From JBFYKJ01 sp041306005 (GTDB lineage Archaea; Altiarchaeota; Altiarchaeia; JAFGQM01), in contig JBFYKJ010000027.1 in assembly GCA_041306005.1 (NCBI GenBank), forward strand, positions 1 to 16,634: 16,634 bases of DNA. The letters are read 5' to 3'. A program made the translations under genes and the position numbers. A model generated the notes under the pieces. It searched no databases. It was not told the DNA's origin and worked only from the letters and a program-made list of their open reading frames with translations. Shown piece after piece: positions 12,946 to 16,634 of this stretch; within the stretch, counting starts at the first letter, position 1, and each line of letters starts with the position of its first letter.

Positions 12946-14283
12946 ATGGATCCAAGACTATTCGCATTGGCAGTCGTCGCGATGGCCTCCGTGGCCTGCG
13001 CGGCGGCGTATGTCGATTTAGAAGTGGACGGCGTGACAATCTACCCTCAGTCGGTCGGGCTTGTCACCGAAACAGGCAATGAAGGCGCGGGCGCGGAGTT
13101 CATGGGGCAGATAAACAGCAACGCCTACACAGACTCTGTGCGCGTCTCGGGGGCGCAGGAGTTCGCGGTGAAGCGCGAGCAGTCCTACCGCCCGTGGTAC
13201 AACGCATATGTCAGCCCGGCGAAACAGCTCCTGGACCAGCTGGTCGGCAAGAACGTCAAGGTGGCTAACGACGCGGGCGAGAAGAGCGGCACGCTCAAGT
13301 GGGTCACCGAGTCGTGGCTCGGCATAACGGGCGCCGGCGGCTTCATCGCGATGCCGGTGGGCACCATCCAGTCCGTCGAGGGCCCGGGCTCGCTGTCCGC
13401 GCCGAACGAGACGCAGGAGAGCAAGGACCAGGTCAACGTCACCTGGCTCAGCTCAGGCGGGAAGCAAGTGAAAGTGACTTACTTGAGCAGCGGCCTTTCC
13501 TGGACGCCGACTTACTTCCTTGACGCCGCTGACGCCTCGTCAAGGATAGAGTTCTGGGCCAGCGTCGAGAACAGCCTTGAGGACATCAACGCGAGCGTCA
13601 AGCTCATAGCAGGCAACGTGAACATCGTGAGCAGCAGCTACAACTCCCGGTATAAATACGCCGACTATGACATGGCGATGGAGGCCGCGCCCGCCCCAAG
13701 CGGCGGCTACATGGGCTCCGCGCCGGAAGTCTCCAGCCTTGGAGAATACGAGGTCTACGATCTCGGCAAGAGGGCTATAACGAAGAACGAAGCCCGCCTG
13801 CTTTCGGTGTTCCAAGGCAACGTAAAGCCCGAGAAGGAATACCTCTGGCAAACCAGCTACGGCGACTCGGTCCAACGGGTCTACAAGATAGAGAACTCCG
13901 GTAAGACCTGGCCGCAGGGCAAGGTAAAGGTCTTTGAGGGCGGCATAATGGTGGGCGAGGATTACATGGACTGGACGCCCAAGGGCGAGAAGGCCGAGAT
14001 CACCATAGGCAAGGCTCCGGACATAGACGTGTCCAAGGACACGACAACTGAGGAGACCGGGGCCATATTGCGGGACACGAGGTCGCACACGACAACGCTC
14101 AAGCTGGAGAATCGCAAGGCTGAGCCCGTCACCGTGCACATCGTTGACTACTACCCGTATGTGATCGAAGGCACCTTCCAGGCGAGCGACAAATGGGTCA
14201 TGAAGCCCGGGAACATAATGGAGCTGAACGTGACCATTTCGGCGAACGGCGAGAAGGAGCTGACCTACAAATACAGGACGTAG
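12946..14283 (+). CDS. Exported DUF4139 domain-containing protein (MuiA/COG5316-like)
   Basis: A 445-residue exported protein. A signal peptide (about 1-21, ending CAAA before YVDLEV) precedes a region with SPAKQLLDQLVGKNVKV and KWVTESWLGITG (about 85-130). From about 160 onward the sequence fits DUF4139: VNVTWLSSG, then KVTYLSSGLSWTPTYFLDA (about 176-194), a central glycine/serine/alanine-rich insert (about 240-265), RVYKIENSG, and a terminal beta-rich part with TLKLENRKAEPVTVHIVDYYPY and NGEKELTYKYRT. In bacteria MuiA-like proteins are linked to mucoidy, but the biochemical role is unknown. There is no C-terminal anchor. The N-terminal coiled-coil DUF4140 region of many homologues is not obvious here. 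ATG 12946 is supported by a strong TATA box. It is divergent from a single-pass exported protein gene. Confidence 0.82.
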   Translation: MDPRLFALAVVAMASVACAAAYVDLEVDGVTIYPQSVGLVTETGNEGAGAEFMGQINSNAYTDSVRVSGAQEFAVKREQSYRPWYNAYVSPAKQLLDQLVGKNVKVANDAGEKSGTLKWVTESWLGITGAGGFIAMPVGTIQSVEGPGSLSAPNETQESKDQVNVTWLSSGGKQVKVTYLSSGLSWTPTYFLDAADASSRIEFWASVENSLEDINASVKLIAGNVNIVSSSYNSRYKYADYDMAMEAAPAPSGGYMGSAPEVSSLGEYEVYDLGKRAITKNEARLLSVFQGNVKPEKEYLWQTSYGDSVQRVYKIENSGKTWPQGKVKVFEGGIMVGEDYMDWTPKGEKAEITIGKAPDIDVSKDTTTEETGAILRDTRSHTTTLKLENRKAEPVTVHIVDYYPYVIEGTFQASDKWVMKPGNIMELNVTISANGEKELTYKYRT

Positions 14284-14340
14284 GGCTGAAATCAATCGGC
14301 CTTAATGCCTTTCGGCCGCCCTTTTGGTCGGCCTCTTTGC

Positions 14341-14355
14341 CTCTTTTTGGTTTTT
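14341..14355 (+). terminator. T-rich terminator of the DUF4139-like gene
   Basis: CTCTTTTTGGTTTTT, with two five-T runs, lies about 60 bp after the stop in the gap between convergent genes, after a stretch with repeated CGGCC. Oligo-T tracts are the usual archaeal termination signal. Confidence 0.55.
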
Positions 14356-14367
14356 AGAACCTGCTTT

Positions 14368-15354
14368 TTACACTACACGCTTCCTCGCAGCGATTTTCCT
14401 TGCCAGCACCGGTTTCTTTGGGCCATATGCAGTTACTGCCTTGCGCGAAATTGATTGGCGCCGCTCGGGCCCTCTAACAGGCAGGTATATCGAAAGCCGC
14501 GGCCCAATCTTCGAGTTACCCGCCTCGAACCTGCCGCCCATGGCCTCCGTTAGCAGCCGCGTCGACATCTTGCCGTATCCCCGTAGCGGGTCATGCCATG
14601 CGCGCGTGAAGCGCTCGTGGCCTATCTTTTTTATCTCTTCCGGCTTGAGCGGCGGGCCCTCGTTTGTTACATGCACCCCGACCTCCTTGCCCCGATTCCC
14701 CATAGTGACATAGATGGGCCGCCCGGGGCGATGGTTGTAAGCGTCCGTGACAAGGTTGTACAGCGCCCTGCGCAGAGTGAATCTCTCAAATGGCACCCTG
14801 CCAACATCCCTGCTCTTAAGGACGAGTTCGACCGGGTGGCCGTCCCGGTCCGCGTACTTTTCCCTTGCGAAGTCAGTAAGAAAACTGTGCAGGTTATTGG
14901 GCGAGTTCGATATTTTCAGCTTCTCTCCAAAAGACCGGATTGAGAAGTCCTTTCTCCAAACCGTTAGAGAACCTATCGCGTTATCGAGGGCTTCCCGGCG
15001 ATAATCGTTCAGAGAAGTGCCGTGCTTCTCGCGGTAGGCCTTAAGCTTCTCTGTGAATTTGTACAGCTGCTCATGCGCGGCCTGCAGTTCAGCCTTGTAA
15101 GCCTTGAAACGCCGGGCTTCGTTAGGCGGCGGCGCCTCAGACTTGCGGTATTTCACGTATTTCAAGTGCACACCGCGCACCCTTTTAACTATATCGTCGA
15201 GCTCGTTGTCGAACTTCAGAAAGGTCGGGGCATCCAGCTCAAAACCAAATGCGGCTCCCAACGCCCCTCTCGGCCCCATAAAGCTTGCGAGCGAGTCATG
15301 GGCAAAGCTGCTGAGCGCTTCACGCTTTATCTCCCAGGGGATTTGTCCGGGCAT
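14368..15354 (-). CDS. Histidine-kinase-like ATPase domain protein (GHKL fold) with degenerate motifs
   Basis: A 328-residue soluble protein with no membrane helix, sensor or receiver domain. The C-terminal half (about 175-295) follows the HATPase pattern: N-box RRALYNLVTDAYNH (N200, with D204 where the usual NLxxNA has N), a G1-like VHVTNEGPPLKPEE (about 227-240), and a G2-like GYGKMSTRLLTEAMGG (about 259-274). The final strand is RLSIYLPV. G1 lacks the usual DxGxG. The N-terminal half is helical, with FAHDSLASF (H19) as a possible phospho-acceptor and a coiled coil at about 80-125. A basic tail ends the protein. It may be an orphan kinase, an anti-sigma-like or purely binding protein. Local composition is low in GC (26 of 60 at 14881-14940). 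ATG 15354 lies 25 nt after a TATA-like box. It is divergent from the ligase gene. Confidence 0.7.
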   Translation of the reverse strand: MPGQIPWEIKREALSSFAHDSLASFMGPRGALGAAFGFELDAPTFLKFDNELDDIVKRVRGVHLKYVKYRKSEAPPPNEARRFKAYKAELQAAHEQLYKFTEKLKAYREKHGTSLNDYRREALDNAIGSLTVWRKDFSIRSFGEKLKISNSPNNLHSFLTDFAREKYADRDGHPVELVLKSRDVGRVPFERFTLRRALYNLVTDAYNHRPGRPIYVTMGNRGKEVGVHVTNEGPPLKPEEIKKIGHERFTRAWHDPLRGYGKMSTRLLTEAMGGRFEAGNSKIGPRLSIYLPVRGPERRQSISRKAVTAYGPKKPVLARKIAARKRVV

Positions 15355-15375
15355 GATAAGCTTTCGGCGGCAGTG

Positions 15376-15382
15376 ATAAAAA
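15376..15382 (-). promoter_or_regulatory. TATA-like box for the histidine-kinase-like gene
   Basis: On the minus strand TTTTTAT (inside CCTTTTTATCAC) is centred 25 nt before the ATG at 15354, predicting a leaderless mRNA. Confidence 0.5.
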
Positions 15383-15386
15383 GGGT

Positions 15387-15419
15387 TTACACTACCTTTT
15401 GATGCGGGGGTTACACTAC
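15387..15419. repeat. Direct repeat TTACACTAC between divergent promoters
   Basis: TTACACTAC occurs at 15387-15395 and 15411-15419, 24 nt apart, between the TATA boxes of the histidine-kinase-like and ligase genes. A third copy, TTACACTAC at 14368-14376, coincides with the stop end of the kinase-like gene. The promoter pair could be an operator for a dimeric regulator. Confidence 0.5.
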
Positions 15420-15427
15420 ATTTATAT
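15420..15427 (+). promoter_or_regulatory. TATA box for the DNA ligase gene
   Basis: ATTTATAT is centred about 34 nt before the ATG at 15458, immediately next to the second TTACACTAC copy. A regulator bound there would touch the TATA/BRE region. Confidence 0.6.
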
Positions 15428-15457
15428 CCGTTCCGACGTTATCTCTCTTAACTGAAG

Positions 15458-16634
15458 ATGAAGTTTTCCATACTCGCCGAGTATTTTGACAAGCTCGAGG
15501 CCACAAGGTCAAGGCTGGAGATGACCGACCTGCTGGTCAAACTGTTCAAAAAGACGCCCAAAGATGACATAGACAGCGTCGCCTACCTGTGCCTCGGGCA
15601 CTTCGCGCCGGAGTATGAAGAGATCGTCCTCGGCATCGGCGACCGCATGATGATGCAGGCGATAGCCATGGCCGCGCACCGCCTGCCAAAAGACGTCGAG
15701 GCGAAGTTTAAGAAAGTGGGGGACCTGGGCCTTGCGGCAGAGGAGATGATAGGGTTTGGGAAGGGCGTCTCGCTTGCGGCATTCAGCGGCCAGGAGCGTG
15801 GGGAGGTCACAGTAAAGGAGCTTGTAAACAGCCTGAGGAAGATATCCGGGATGTCGGGGGAGAAATCACAGGACATCAAGGTCAAGACGCTTGCAGGCCT
15901 GCTTGGCAAGGCAAAGCCCGCAGAGGCGAAGTACATAGTCAGGATATCACTGGGCACTATGAGGCTCGGTACCGGGGCGATGACCCTCCTTGACGCGCTG
16001 GCGACGCTATATGCGGACGAGAAGAAGAACCGGCCCGTGGTCGAAACCGCATACAATATATCAAGCGACATCGGGCTGATCGCGAGGGAATTGGCTTCCT
16101 CAGGCCTCATGGGCATGGAACGGATAAAGCCCAAAGTCGGGGTCCCGATAAAGATGATGGCCGCCCAGAGGGTGCAGAAACTGGAGGAGATCCCCGAGAA
16201 GATGGAGAAGTTCGCCACGGAAGAGAAATACGACGGCGAGAGGATGCAGATACACAAGGACGGGGCCGACATAAAGATATTCTCAAGGCGCCTGGACGAC
16301 ATAACGGACCAGTACCCGGACGTTATAAGGGCGCTAAAGACCGGCGTGAAGGCCAAAACCGCGATAATGGAGGCCGAAGCCGTGCCCGTCAAGGGCGATA
16401 AGCTGCTGAACTTCCAAACCCTCATGCAAAGGAAGAGGAAGTATGAAATCGAGGAATACGCAAAGAAGATACCTGTCAGGCTCTTCCTATTCGACCTCTT
16501 GTTCCTCGACGGCGAGAACTGGATGGGAAAACCCTATGGCGAGCGGAGGGGGAAGCTTGAGAAGATAGTGGCGGCGTCAAAGGACCTGACCTTCTCCCAC
16601 AGGATAATAACAAGCGACCTGAAAGAGGTGCAAA
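15458..16634 (+). CDS. lig: ATP-dependent DNA ligase, archaeal type (3' end outside window)
   Basis: Seals nicks in DNA during replication and repair; the archaeal replicative ligase normally works with PCNA. The first 392 residues are present, of about 560-600 expected. The N-terminal DNA-binding domain (about 1-215) has the family's LAEYFDKLEATRSRLEMTDLL start, LGTMRLGTGAMTLLDAL, and the VGVPIKMMAAQR strand. The adenylation domain follows, with motif I EEKYDGER (nucleophile K257), FSRRLDDITDQYPD, EAEAVPV and LFLFDLLFLDG. Later motifs, including KxDY-type motif V and the OB domain, lie beyond the right edge. ATG 15458 is supported by a TATA box at 34 nt and by the conserved beginning. It is divergent from the histidine-kinase-like gene across a 103-bp spacer with a repeated TTACACTAC. 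Confidence 0.97.
   Translation, partial: MKFSILAEYFDKLEATRSRLEMTDLLVKLFKKTPKDDIDSVAYLCLGHFAPEYEEIVLGIGDRMMMQAIAMAAHRLPKDVEAKFKKVGDLGLAAEEMIGFGKGVSLAAFSGQERGEVTVKELVNSLRKISGMSGEKSQDIKVKTLAGLLGKAKPAEAKYIVRISLGTMRLGTGAMTLLDALATLYADEKKNRPVVETAYNISSDIGLIARELASSGLMGMERIKPKVGVPIKMMAAQRVQKLEEIPEKMEKFATEEKYDGERMQIHKDGADIKIFSRRLDDITDQYPDVIRALKTGVKAKTAIMEAEAVPVKGDKLLNFQTLMQRKRKYEIEEYAKKIPVRLFLFDLLFLDGENWMGKPYGERRGKLEKIVAASKDLTFSHRIITSDLKEVQ

Noticed and set aside
13540..14295. 251-residue minus-strand frame opposite the DUF4139-like gene
   Set aside because: It is the antisense of a gene with a signal peptide, strong TATA box and recognisable domain pattern, and has no features of its own.
14368..15419. 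Insertion sequence bounded by TTACACTAC direct repeats
   Set aside because: The enclosed protein is histidine-kinase-like, not a transposase, no terminal inverted repeats are visible, and two of the three copies are on the same side.
15583..16425. 280-residue minus-strand reading frame opposite the DNA ligase gene
   Set aside because: The ligase frame has clear family motifs including the nucleophilic lysine; the opposite frame is serine-rich shadow sequence of the kind GC-rich genes produce.

Overview
The window looks like a chromosomal segment of a GC-rich archaeon. Three things point to this. The enzyme set is archaeal in flavour: an ATP-dependent DNA ligase of the archaeal replicative type, a FolE2/MptA-type GTP cyclohydrolase, a tiny CxxC zinc-ribbon protein and a site-2 protease with CBS domains. 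TATA-like boxes sit about 25 nt, or about 32-35 nt, upstream of many start codons, as expected for leaderless or short-leader archaeal transcripts, and strong Shine-Dalgarno sequences are mostly absent. Several exported proteins end in one C-terminal membrane helix followed by a basic tail. The lineage cannot be fixed from this window; a DPANN-like or euryarchaeal-like organism that makes histidine, arginine (or lysine), pyrimidines and aromatic amino acids would fit. One gene is out of character: aspS, at the left edge, encodes a bacterial-type AspRS.

Layout. At 1-2124 are the 3' part of aspS and a COG0701-type permease. At 2215-4080 a coiled-coil protein of unknown function converges on a small SAM methyltransferase. 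At 4235-4655 a zinc-ribbon protein overlaps a stand-alone AroQ-type chorismate mutase. At 4821-6626 are a secreted protein and the site-2 protease. At 8416-6656 (minus strand) hisF is followed by an ORF that joins a GNAT acetyltransferase to HisI; HisF and HisI act in the same pathway. Divergent from hisF run pyrE, a single-pass exported protein, argC and mptA (8511-11664). At 11742-12854 (minus) lie a second GNAT and another single-pass exported protein, the latter divergent from an exported DUF4139-like protein (12946-14283). At 14368-15354 (minus) is a histidine-kinase-like ATPase, divergent from the DNA ligase gene, which runs off the right edge.

The most unusual feature is a dispersed family of short tandem repeats built on 7-nt units of the type (C/A)(G/A)GAC(C/T)G. 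They occur at four loci (about 4085-4175, 7030-7057, 7542-7624, 11668-11731), each exactly at a gene boundary. One is stop-free and in frame, and appears to have welded an acetyltransferase gene to hisI. Two others have expanded into higher-order 32-nt and 25-nt tandem repeats. No tRNA, rRNA, CRISPR, IS element or phage gene was recognised, and no gene-free gap exceeds about 165 bases.
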